A stretch of 64,000 nt of DNA, taken from Plotosus lineatus. Lineage: Eukaryota > Chordata > Actinopteri > Siluriformes > Plotosidae. The position numbers and the translations under genes are program-made. The stretch is from positions 24,338,501 to 24,402,500 of the forward strand of contig CM045733.1 in assembly GCA_024760905.1 (NCBI GenBank), read 5' to 3'. Shown piece by piece: positions 34,815 through 63,079 of the stretch (the first letter of the stretch is position 1; each line of letters opens with the position of its first letter). The notes under the pieces were generated by a model. It was not told where the DNA came from and did not search any database. It was given only the letters and a program-made list of their open reading frames with translations.

Positions 34815-35650
34815 ACCCTCCCTGTCAACTTCACCTATAATCAGGTCGAGGGGCAGCAGAAAAAATTCCACTCAGGCAAGGCAGCAGGACCAGATGGGGT
34901 GAGCCCCCGTGTCCTTACAGTTTGTGCCACCAGCTCTGTAGAGCCTTGCATTAAATCTTCACAATGACCCTGAGTCTACAGAGGGTCCCTGTGCAGTGGA
35001 AAACGTCATGTCTCGTTCCTGTACCAAAAACCCCACGTCCCAGTATTTGTCAACCTTACAGACCTGTGGTACTAAGGGGGCAGTGGTGGTCTAGTGGTAT
35101 AGGGCGCTGGATTGCTGATCCAAAGGTTGGCGGTTCGAGTCCCATCTCCACAAGGTTGTCACTGTCCCCCCCCCCCCCCAGTGCGGCTAACTGGGTTATC
35201 AAAGGCGGGCCATGTCTCTCACTGTCTATGGTGAGAGGCATGTAAAAGAACCTTTGCTGACTTTCGTAAAGAGTAGCTGCAAAGTCGTCAGCGTGTTTCT
35301 GTCCCTTGCTAAAAAAATGGGTTGTGACAGGAAGGACATCCGACATAAAAACCTCTGCCAAATCAAACGTGCGAATCAAATGATTCGCTGTGGCGACTCC
35401 CGAGTAAAAGGGAAAAAGCCGAAAGGAAGACACACACAGACCTGTGGTACTAACTTCACATGTCATGAAGACCCTAGAAAGACTCATATTGGATAAACTC
35501 TGGCCTATGGTTAGACCATGACAGGATGTCCTTCAGTTCACTTGCCAGCCTCATCTTATAGTCGAGGACACCATCATCTACCTGCTTAACCTTGCCTACA
35601 CCCACCTGGACCAGTCGGCGAGCACTATGAGGATCATGTTTTTAACTTTC
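34815..35650 (+). mobile_element. L2/CR1-like LINE fragment split by a SINE
   Basis: Across several frames: AAGPDGVSPRVL, WKTSCLVPVPKTP, then after the SINE HVMKTLERLILD-like, and VEDTIIYLLNLAYTHLDQS, ending in RIMF. These are reverse transcriptase motifs of fish L2/CR1-type elements. Short and decayed. Confidence 0.7.
35076..35435 (+). repeat. SINE-A with RTE-type tail, best-preserved copy
   Basis: Target duplication of 18 bp, ACAGACCTGTGGTACTAA, at 35,058-35,075 and 35,436-35,453. Head 'gggcagtggtggtctagtgg' with box B 'ggttcgagtccc', body, and from about 35,330 a tail made of two RTE pieces: 'ggttgtgacaggaaggacat' and 'gcgaatc' (RTE 5' leader) joined to 'gattcgctgtggcgactccc' and 'agccgaaaggaag' (RTE 3' end). 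The exact duplication shows a recent insertion. Confidence 0.93.
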
Positions 35651-35811
35651 TCATTTACACAGTTTTCTCCGGGATATATAAAGGATTCTGATTATAGTTT
35701 CAGACCTTTCTAAAGTATTAAATAAGAGTAGCTTGTTACACCTTGTAAATGAAATAGCAACATACCTTGGAAATGTAATCATTATAGGACTCTGAATAAA
35801 GGAGAAATCAC

Positions 35812-35902
35812 ACATTTCATTCCTTTAGCACTGGTCATGCCAATGGTGCAGAGACTTTCTTTCGGTGCAACTTGATGGAACTGCTTCTGAGCCATCCTAG
35901 CA
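35812..35902 (-). pseudogene. fibulin-1-like fragment, anaphylatoxin-type module
   Basis: Minus-strand reading gives ARMAQKQFHQVAPKESLCTI, then GMTSAKGMKC. This aligns with the fibulin-1 stretch with [20 protein letters not shown], but the CC pair is replaced by a single Phe, so a defining cysteine pair is lost. Borders are uncertain. It stands at the right order and strand relative to the next fragment. Confidence 0.45.
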
Positions 35903-36129
35903 CACGACCAAGAAACAGAGAGCAAAACATATGAAAAGTTAATACAAACTTATGGGCTGCACTTTAAGACAACGTAAGGGAGAGAGGGACGGCACTGATG
36001 TAACCAGATTACAGTCTAATTAAAACATTAGGATCAGATTTGTAAAGTATACTGGTTATACACTCACACATGCCTTTCTGCAAAATTATTTTTGTGTTAA
36101 GATATTGATTATATTCATTAATTATTTTT

Positions 36130-36432
36130 TTAAGACACTTAATCTTAATTAGGGTTACTGGCCCCATCTCAGCCATCTCTGGGCAAAGGTAGGGTGCACT
36201 CTGATTGGCTCGCCAGGCCATTACAGGACCAACACACACATACAATTATTAACACACACTAGCACCTAGGGGGCAATTTGGAACAGCCAATTAGCCTTCT
36301 GTGCATGTTTCTGGACTGTGGGAGGAAACGAAGTACCAGGAGTAAATATGCAAATTCGACACAGAAACGCCCAAGTGGAATCAAGCCCAGGCCTTCATGC
36401 TGTGAGCTGGATATGTGAACTACGATGCCATC
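36130..36432 (-). repeat. SINE-B, reverse
   Basis: Tail 'acttaatcttaattagggtt' at the left, 'attagccttctgtgcatgtt', and a degraded head at the right with 'ccaggccttcatgctgtgag'. Confidence 0.78.
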
Positions 36433-36597
36433 AATTGATTATATTCTCTTATAATATCCTATAATAATATTGTCTCTCGAAATTCTGTTGACTTTTGTAA
36501 CCCTAAGCAAATATGGTTGGTCAGAAGTGTAAGCCTACTCGCATGGGTGCAAGTTTTCCGGCATATGACAGAATTTCCGGTTTTCCCAAGACTGAAT

Positions 36598-37262
36598 TAA
36601 CTATCTGCTCGGATCGGTGCAATCTACCATGCATACTCAGTTAAGCAAAGAGAGTTGTAAAATGAATGAAAACCTGAATCCAGAAAAGAAAGAGCACGCT
36701 CCGCTCTGCTGGTCATTCACATCAGTGCAGGCGGAGTACTAAACAAGTATTCAACGGCACCCTTGCTCACTTGAAAGTCCGTATAACCCGGGGTTTGTCT
36801 CAAGCACAAGCAAGTGAACTACTTTTGGTGGAGCACCTCACATATTGTAAGCATTGATTAGCTGTTTTAAGCTTAATGTAAAGTAACTCGGCTCAGCTTC
36901 ATGTAAAATGACCATTCGTTGACCATCGGAACCATTTACAAGCAGAAAGATGGCATCAAAGAGGATGTTAAAGGTTATATTTGATACTGTGTTTGATATT
37001 TGATGAGTGAATTTGATTAAAATGTATCTATTTTAAATTATTTTGCTTGGATTTAATTTATTTGAAATGAATGTTGATATTATTTGATATATTTGATATT
37101 ATTTTACAATGTTATGTTTATAATAATTGATTTATGGGTGTTTTATGAGATACGGTAATGGTATTTATGGATGTACAGTATAAACGTCATACGTCACTGG
37201 AACATAGAGTAACAATTTACGGGGTTTTTTCACCTTAAGTTGGGCCATCCGGAACCGAACTA
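36598..37262 (+). mobile_element. nonautonomous Tigger-like element, copy 1 of a pair
   Basis: Matches 48,900-49,568 in reverse over about 660 bases, including 'gcacccttgctcacttgaaa' and 'gcaagtgaactacttttggt'. One end reads ccatccggaaccgaactaat. The block gives RRSTKQVFNGTLAHLKVRI-like peptide in both copies, which I do not recognise. Confidence 0.75.
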
Positions 37263-37299
37263 ATAAAAAAAAAGTTGGGGAGCGTCTGTACAACGTTGT

Positions 37300-39110
37300 T
37301 GTGCCTTGGGCTCAGCCGTCAGCAGTTTTGAAGGATACACATCACATGGTAAAGCTTTTTTGAAAAGTTTCACAGTACCTATGATGTTAACAGCTGTAAT
37401 AGAGGCCCAAACCAGGTGTTCTCCTACCGGCAGATGGCGAGGGGGATAGCTGGGGAAGCTAAATACAGTGCTGGTTGCTCAACCCATAGATTCTCCCATT
37501 TTGACAATCTTCCAGAGACATCTGGTCATGGCCAAACTCTAAAAAAAGGGTAAAGGTCACAAAAATATAGTTAATTGCAATTATTTGCATCTCATACTGC
37601 ATATGGGTGAAAAAGAAAAGTGTTTATTTTATTTATTAGATAAAGAATTGAAACAGAAAATGAAATGTGTGTGCAGTGTGTAGTGTGACCTAATAATATT
37701 AAAGATTGTTTCAGGAAATGAAAGCCTTTGGTTATTTTGTTATTGTGGTGATGAAGGAACTTCAAGGCAAAAGGTGCTGTATTCCTGCTGTTCTCAGGAA
37801 ATGGAAACCTTTTTAAGCAAAAGCTCGATAAACATTTTGATAGTTTATCAAACATGAGAGATGCTGCAAAGCCATTCATCCCAGAGCAAAGGATATTCAT
37901 TAAACACAAAAGATTATTTACATGAGAAAATGCCATTGATGCCACAAGAATAAATTATGCCAGGCCACCAGACAGTATTGTGATGATAAAAAGGAAATAA
38001 TAAAGAAAACTTAAGAACTCAACGAATGCCTGCAACTAAGTGAAATTTAGGGCTGTTTCTTATCTGTAGGTACAGAGATACACATAGGAAGCAGCCCGCA
38101 ATTTCACTTTGTTGTAAGCATTCAACTTGTTAAGTTTTGGTATTCCGGGCACAGTCATCAGTGCCGATATGTTATCTGAAGTCTGGGCTCTGCGCAAGAA
38201 AAAGTACCACACAGTGTCAACAACAAAGCCGATCTTCAGATAGATTGAAATATTTAAATTCTGAGATTTGATGCAACCTCAGCTGAGCATAGAAACAGAG
38301 GTCTGCCAAAAACCAGGTCAAGGACCCTGGGCCTGTGTTCCGTCTCGAGTGTGATGCATTGTTTTCTACATTAATTATCTCATCACAGAGGTGAAAGGAT
38401 TTAAAATTTGTTTTGCTATTCCATCATGTAGAAATCACCATTAAAAAAATTACTTTGTGCTTCAAGAATCCCAACCAAAGTACAGAATACTGATATAAAT
38501 TCAGGAGCAATGCTGCGGTGTTCGAGCTGAGGTTAGTGTCCATGGGGAAAGGCAATCAAGAGAGAAACACTCAGGACACCTTACTGGGGGGAGGAGACAT
38601 CAAATATGCAGGTAGGACTTTCCAGTCCCCACCCTAACAATGGTCCAATCATTTGCCTTTTTTTTTTTTTTTTAATTTACCAGCTCAATTTTAAACTATG
38701 TTTCAAAGTACAGTACTTTATAAGATATCTCAAAAATTTCTTAACTTTAGTAATTATTCTTAAATGGTCGACATGAATTATAGATATATAAAAAAATTTT
38801 AGTTTTAACTATTTGATAATGACTTTTAAGTCCGTTATAAAAAGCTACGAGCCCTACATGATTATTTAAATGTAAACAGAATACCAATTCAGCAGGAAGC
38901 ATAAGAAAACATTATTTTTCCAAAATTTCAGCAGGCAGACCTTTCACGTGCAGATCCAGTGGTCTCGGTAGAAACCAGAAAAATTATATGTCATATCAAA
39001 TCCTACAAAATGTGGCATATAGATTTGGTGAAACCAAAACTTTCTGAAGGTGAGGTCTACCTCAGAATACCGTCTGGCAACCCCATTCATTCATTTTCTG
39101 AATCACTTAA
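37300..39110. other. no feature recognised
   Basis: AT-rich. The open frame 37,592-37,945 (minus) shows no domain. A poly-T run lies at 38,660. No fibulin exon recognised. Confidence 0.35.
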
Positions 39111-39121
39111 TATATTTAGGG

Positions 39122-41271
39122 CAGTGGTTCTTAACCTGGGTTCGATCGAACTGTAGAGGTTCGGTGAGTCAGTCTCAGGGGTTCGGCGGACGTCAAGACA
39201 TACACCCGACTGATATTCATGACGACACGCCCCGCTTGGCCATCATTGGCTGCAGATGATCACGCTACATTGCTTGGCCAATCTGTGCTGCAGGAAATTT
39301 GGTAGTCGACTTGTGACTGTTGTGATGGTACATCGTGTGATTTCTTTCTTAATGTTTTAATCCTTACGATGTTGAGCAAAAAAGAAAGTGGTTGGACGAA
39401 TATGTACAACATGGATTCACATATATAATGGAACGTGATGCTAGTCAGCGTCCTATCTGCATGATTTGCAAAGTAGGATCAAACCCCCCCCCCCCCCCCC
39501 CGCTGAGTGAAGTATACATACATGTATGTGTATATAATATCAATAAATACATATTCAATACTATAAATGCTTATAATAATGATTAAACATTCAAAAATAG
39601 TGCATAAGATGTAAATAAAACAAATACACACACATACAGACACGCGTGTGCACACACACACAGAAGCGCACATCACATAAAAATGTAAGTACAGTAGTTG
39701 TGATGGGGGGGGGGAATCCTAGAGAGTGAGCAGATGCCGGAGGAGTGGAGGAGAAGTGTGCTGGTGACCATTTTTAAGAACAAGGGAGAAGTGCAGAGCT
39801 GCGGCAACTACAGAGGGATAAAGTTGATGAGCCATACAATGAAGTTATGGGAAAGAATAGTGGAAGCTAGACTGAGGGCAGAGATCAGCATTTGTGAACA
39901 ACAGTTTGGTTTCATGCCAAGAAAGAGCACCACAGATGCAATGTTTGCTTTGAGGATGTTAATAGAGAAGTACAGAGAAGGAGCTGCATTGTGCCTTTGT
40001 GGATCTGAAAAAAGCATATGACAGGGTGCCAAGAGAAGAACTGTGGTATTGCATGAGGAAGTCTGGAGTGGCAGAGAAGTATGTTAAAGTGGTGCAGGAC
40101 ATGTATGAGAGATGTAAGACAGTGGTGAGGTGTGCTGTCGGCGTGACCGACGAATTCAAGGTGGAGGTTGGACTGCATCAAGGGTCAGCTCTGAGCCCCT
40201 TCATGTTTGCTATGGTGATGGACAGGCTGACAGACGAGATGAGACAAAAATCTCCATGGACTATGATGTTTGCAGATGACATTGTGATCTGCAGTGAGAG
40301 CAGAGAACAAGTGGAGGAAAATCTAGAGAGGCGGATGTATGCCCTGGAAAGGAGGGGAATGAAGGTTAGCCTCAGAAAATCAGAATACATGTGTGTGAAT
40401 GAGAAGGACCCAGGAGGAACGGTGATGTTGCAGGGAACAGAGATAACGAAGGTGGAGGATTTTAAGTACTTAGGCTCAACAATCCAGAGCAATGGAGAGT
40501 GTGGAAAAGAGGTGAAGAAGCGTGTGCAGGCAGGCTGGAATGGTTGGAGAAAAGTGTCCGGTGTGATGTGCGATAGGAGAGTGTCAGCAAGAATGAAAGG
40601 AAAAGTGTACAAGACGGTGGTGAGGCCAGCGATGTTGTATGGCTTAGAGACAGTGGCGCTGAGGAAAAGACAGGAGGCAGAGCTGGAGGTAGCAGAGATG
40701 AAAATGTTGAGGTTCTCTCTGGGAGTAATGAGGATGGATAGGATCAGAAATGAGTATATCAGAGGGACAACCCATGTAAGATGTTTTGGAGACAAAGTCA
40801 GAGAGGCTAGATTGAGATGGTTTGGACATGTACAGAGGAGGGATAGTGAATATATTGGCAGTAGGATGCTGAGGTTGGAAATACCAGGCAGAAGGCCTAG
40901 AGGAAGACCAAAGAAGAGATTTATGGATGTGGTGAAGGAAGACATGAAGGTCATTGGCATTAAAAAAGAAGATGCAGAGGACAGGGTGAGATGGAGGCGG
41001 ATGATTTGCTGTGGCGACCCCTGAAGGGAGCAGCCGAAAGGAAAAGAAGAAGTAGTTGTGATGGGGGATTTCATGCATTGTATTGGTTTTGTTCTTTGAA
41101 CACAGTGATGTTAATGCACGGTTCATTTTGGTGCCCCAGTAAAAACATAAACCTATGTCTTGAATTTAAAAAAAAAAAAATCATATTTTATTTTTAAATA
41201 AAGAAGGGTTTGGTGAATAAACATATGAAACTGGTGGGGTTCAGTACCGCCAACAAGGTTAACAACCACTG
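39122..41271 (+). mobile_element. hAT element, copy 2, with a nested RTE
   Basis: Same ends as copy 1 (CAGTGGTTCTTAACCTGGGT ... AAGGTTAACAACCACTG) and an 8-bp duplication ATTTAGGG (39,114-39,121 and 41,272-41,279). The BED-type fragment reads KWLDEYVQHGFTYIMERDAS then ICMICKVGS at 39,390-39,480. The site that holds the Tigger in copy 1 is empty here. Confidence 0.92.
39715..41050 (+). mobile_element. RTE LINE copy D, 5'-truncated, in hAT copy 2
   Basis: Target duplication AGTAGTTGTGATGGGGG (39,693-39,709 and 41,051-41,067). Open frames 39,734-40,021 and 39,999-41,024 (341 residues) cover the reverse transcriptase from EEWRRSVLV to the end, with FADDIVICSE intact; one shift near 39,980 breaks the frame (a deletion in 'gaaggtcagagg...gagctgc'). 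Confidence 0.93.
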
Positions 41272-41279
41272 ATTTAGGG

Positions 41280-41500
41280 TCACGGGGAGGCTGGTGCTCA
41301 TCTCAGCTGATTCTTGGTGAGGGCGGGGTACACCCTGAACAGCTTGCCAGGCCACCACTGATGACAACTTAATGGTTCCTTTACATGCCTCTCATCACAG
41401 GCAGTGAGATACATGACTGGCCTTTCATAACCCAGTTAACTGCACTGGGGTGTTGACAACCTGATTTAGCAATGCACAGAGAAAGAGGCAAGCTCAATCT
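41280..41500 (-). repeat. SINE-A fragment, reverse
   Basis: Pieces of tail ('ggctggtgctcatctcagct') and body ('gttcctttacatgcctctca', 'cataacccagttaactgcac'); head missing. Confidence 0.7.
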
Positions 41501-42305
41501 ACTGCCTATGCCACTCTTCAACATGATTCACTGCTGTATTCATTTTCTGGGTGGGATTTTATCCTGGATAGGTGACATATCAGACGATATTTGAGTGTTT
41601 TTGAAAGAATTGGGGCTGGGTGCATGCAGGGATAAGGGTGCAATCTCAAATCTCAATCTGCATGCAAAACTAGTGTTAAACACCATCAAACAATCATCCA
41701 AAGCTTCTCAGGTTTTCCATCCTTTCTAATGGTCTGATTAAATTTTCAGAACCTGGGTTTCCACCTACCGAAACAGAAACCTCTTTACAAACCATGATTA
41801 CATTAACTTTTAAAGACTTTCAATCTCTCATTTACATCCTTACCATATAACGTTGTCAGTTTAGAATGTGACGCAAGTGGCCAAAATATTAATGTAGGTT
41901 AATCTAGCACATCTCAAGAAAGGCAGCATCCTCACAGGCACCTTTTTAAGCTGAAATGATCATTTTCAGATCCAAAATGTGTTCAAAAAAATTAACAACT
42001 GAAGATTGAATGGGATTTACCACTACACAAAAGAGGACTTCCTGCAGCAGGATTGGTCAAAAACAACTGCTGCTTTAAGTGAGATAATCATCTCTGCAAC
42101 TAAATACAGTACAGTGGTACCTTGACTTATGAGTACCTTTAATAATGAATTTTCCGTGATACGAGCTTCGATCCCACCAAAACTACTTAACCAACGAGCA
42201 ATTTTTTTATTTACAAGCTCCGCGGGGGAAATGGCTTTTCCGGGCTGATTATCCTCGCATTCTTCCGTGTGTATTCCTCCATGCTCAGAGAACACCTTGT
42301 GCAGT

Positions 42306-42630
42306 TCATCAGTTCATTGTCTGTAACCGCTTCATCCTAATTAGGGTTGCGGGGAGGCTGGCGCCCATCCCAGCCAACTCCGGGCGAGGGCAGAGTACAC
42401 CCTGGACAGCTCGCCAGGTCATCGCAGGGCGGAAACACGCCGACGGCTTTGCAGCCTACTCTTGTCGAAAGTCAGCAATGGTTCTTTTACATGCCTCTCA
42501 CCATAGACAGTGAGAGACATGGCCAGCCTTTGATAACCCAGTTAGCTGCACTGGGGGCAATGACAACCTTGTGGCAAGTGGGACTCAAACCCCCATCCTT
42601 TGGATCAGTGATCCAGTGCCACTAGACCAC
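42306..42630 (-). repeat. SINE-A with AATTAGG-type tail
   Basis: Target duplication AACACCTTGTGCAGT at 42,291-42,305 and 42,631-42,645. Reverse orientation with tail 'cttcatcctaattagggttg' on the left and head at the right. The duplicated bases straddle the start of the hAT MITE, so the SINE came later. Confidence 0.93.
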
Positions 42631-42642
42631 AACACCTTGTGC

Positions 42643-43250
42643 AGTGCTTCTCAATTATTTTCTATGACGCCTTCTATAGGAAGAAACCCCCCCCCAAACA
42701 CACACACACACACACATATTCCCATAGGAAATAACAGAAAACCAATTAAATCTTTTCCAACCCACCTCCCAAACTTATATAACCTGCCACAAACATGTAT
42801 ATTTGACCTAATATATTAAAGATAAACACGTAAATATTTCATAATAATAGATGTACATTAACATTAATAATAATTAATAATAAATAACAATAAAACAGAA
42901 TAAACCATAAGTCAACTCACCCTTCCAATCATCGACTGTGCGAAGTGGGCAGGCATGAGGTGGTGCGTAACAGGGAGGAGGAGAATTTTGTGCATGTGCA
43001 CACTACAAATGCCAGGAGGAAAGTGTATAAGTGTAATTGCGCATCCTCTACAGTAGGTGACAGAACCGCTTTCACTGTGTTCCCTACACCATAGGAAACA
43101 GTGAGAGCACCACTGCTACCTACTGTAGAGAATGCACAATTACACTGAATTGTAGTACAGTATGGCAAAAAAAATCATCTTTCCCAGGGTTATAGCGCCC
43201 CCCCCACCCTCCAATCTCACCGGGGGCACACCACTATTTGAGAAGCACTG
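42643..43250. mobile_element. hAT-type MITE with internal inverted repeats
   Basis: Ends CAGTGCTTCTCAATTATTTTC and mirrored 'actatttgagaagcactg'; flanks accttgtg and gccttgtg look like an 8-bp duplication with one change. The centre has an inverted repeat 'gtgtaattgcgcatcctcta' mirrored at 43,125. Its left half (42,717-42,960) is an inverted copy of 43,320-43,850. Confidence 0.72.
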
Positions 43251-43509
43251 GCCTTGTGAGAGCTAACAATGAGCCTTTCCTCACTGGCTTTTGTAGCATG
43301 CACAAAACTCCTCCTACTCCTCTGTCACAGCACCTCATGCCTGCCCAGGTGACATCTTCACCCACATGGCATCTTCGCTCAGTCGATGATCAGAAGGGTT
43401 AGTTGACTTATTGTCTATTCTTATTTTATCATCATTTATTATTAATTATTACTCATGTTAATGTACATGTATTAGTGTTATTATGAAATATTTGTTTTTA
43501 CATGTTTGT

Positions 43510-43728
43510 GCAGCTAACTGGGTTATCAACGGCCGGCCATGTCTCTCACTGTCTATGGTGTGAGGCATGTAAAAGAACCATTGCTGACTTTCGTAAAAAG
43601 AGTAGGCTGCAAAGTCGTCGTCATGTTTCTGTCAGGAAAGGCATCCGACGTAAAAAGCTATTGCCAAATTAAATGTGCAAATTAGTCGCTGTGGTGACCG
43701 CTGGAAAAAAAGGGGGAAAGCAGAAAGG
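43510..43728 (+). repeat. SINE-A with RTE-type tail, head missing
   Basis: Starts at 'gtgcagctaactgggttatc', continues through the body, and ends with 'caggaaaggcatccgacgta' joined to 'gtcgctgtggtgaccgctgg' and 'aagcagaaaggaaa'. Confidence 0.85.
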
Positions 43729-43979
43729 AAATCTCACATTTATATTTAATATATTAGGTCAAATATACATATATGTGTCAGGTTATACGAGTTTTGGAGG
43801 GGGTTGGAACAGATTAATTGGTTTTCTATTATTTTTTATGGGAATTTTTGTTTTATTTAACATTTTGACTTGGAGCTTGCCCTCTGAATGGATTAATTTC
43901 ATAAATCAAGATACCACTATAATGTCTTATACCGATACATTAGGATATGTTTAACTTTTTTTTTTCAGTGTATAAACAA

Positions 43980-44312
43980 ATGTCGCCTCACAGCGAGAAG
44001 TTCATGGGTTCGAGTTTCACCATTTCTGAACGTATTCCCCATGCTTGTGTGGGTTTCTTCAGACTACACCAGATTTTTTTCTCAATCTATAAATGTGACC
44101 ATTAGGCTAATCTTAATGTAAACATTAGGAATCTTGATTGCATCTAGGTGTGAATGGAAGTAGGAATGATTGAGTGTCTATGTTTGCCCTGCAATTCTCT
44201 CGCAAGCTGTTCAATGTGTACCCCCACACTCACCCAGAGTTGGCTAAGATAGACTGCGTCCTCCCATGACCCTAGTGGTATCAAGTGGTTCAGAAAATCT
44301 ATGAATAAATAA
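43980..44312 (+). repeat. SINE-B, diverged
   Basis: 'gtcgcctcacagcgagaagt', 'catgggttcgagtttcacc' (box B), 'ttgtgtgggtttcttcagac', and a tail with 'atcaagtggttcagaaaatc'. Confidence 0.7.
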
Positions 44313-44825
44313 GTAAAAGAAACAAATACAGTACAGTACAGGCTTCCATATCACACTGCAATGCCTTCAAGCTCCACTAGGGGGTAGGCCTTATCATAAT
44401 TTCATTTCTCTCTTTAGTGTTTATCACGTAAAATAAAGGATTGCAATACCTTAAGAATTAAGCACCACACAAAAAGCTCCAGAGTTCATCAAATTTATTC
44501 CTCAGCATGCTCATCTCTGGAGCATCAAATTAAACTTGGGGACAAGATGAATAAATATATAAAGCAAATTAAGTCATCCATGTTTTTTCAGAAGGATCAT
44601 ATTAGAAACACAGAATGTATGCAAGTTTGCATTTATGACAAAGTAATTTTTCAAAGCAGATTTTCAAAAACAAAATCACTTATTTTTACACCTGCATTTA
44701 TTGTTCCTATTTTACATACCCTAATGAGCCGTATTGCTCTTTTCAACTGTGACTCTGTATGCAATACTCTTATTATTGCAGAGTTAATACACTATGAGGT
44801 GGCAAGCAGTCCAAGTGTCCATGGA

Positions 44826-44828
<3 letters not shown>

Positions 44829-44890
<62 letters not shown>
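44829..44890. repeat. (GA)n microsatellite in the 3' UTR of the TRIM gene
   Basis: About 60 bases of nearly pure GA on the plus strand, read as (CT)n in the transcript, starting just downstream of the stop codon. Candidate AATAAA polyadenylation signals in transcript sense lie at about 44,697-44,702 and 44,494-44,499. Confidence 0.85.
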
Positions 44891-44892
<2 letters not shown>

Positions 44893-44905
44893 TGCTTCAG
44901 TATGA

Positions 44906-62546
<17,641 letters not shown>

Positions 62547-62597
62547 TTATATGTTACACACACTAGTATACTGTATAAGTCAATGAATAATAAAATA

Positions 62598-63076
62598 CAG
62601 TGATACCTCACTACTTCGCGCTTCAATTCATGTGGTTTCAGTGCATCATGATTTTTTTTTTTTTTTTAAATATTCATTGAAATAAAATTAAGGAAGAATA
62701 GGAGAAAAAGTTAAGAAAATGCCGTAAAAACAAGGCCAATTATGCAAAAAATAAATAAATAAATAAAACCTAAAACAAAACTAAAAAACAACCCAAAACC
62801 TCCCATCAAAACTAGTAACATTTTTGTGAGGTACGCATCTGAGTGCATGCACGCACATGTGCACGCATCTGTATGTGCTTATATTTTATGTACATTTTAT
62901 GCATTATATTTTAATGTTTAATTGTTATTATAAGCATTTATAGCATTGAATATGTATTTATTGATGTTATATACATGTATACGGCAGTCGGGGGGGGGGG
63001 TAATCCTACTTTGCAAAATTCGATGGTCGCGTGGGGATCTCGGTCCCAATTAACCGTGGAAAGTGAGGGATCCCTG
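62598..63076. mobile_element. 'CAGGGATCCCT' MITE, copy 3
   Basis: Ends CAGTGATACCTCACTACTTC and mirrored 'gaaagtgagggatccctg'. The interior shares the 'gtttaattgttattataagc' block with copies 1 and 2. Confidence 0.82.
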
Positions 63077-63079
63077 AAT

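Larger units (their letters stand above)
42114..43914. mobile_element. Tigger-like element with nested insertions
   Basis: Left end CAGTGGTACCTTGACTTATG and mirrored right end 'cataaatcaagataccact'. Inside are a SINE (42,306-42,630), a hAT-type MITE (42,643-43,250) and a further SINE (43,510-43,728). No transposase seen. Confidence 0.7.

Noticed and set aside
37592..37945. 117-residue minus-strand frame
   Set aside because: No domain, no splice pattern, and AT-rich composition; not recognisable as a fibulin or other exon.
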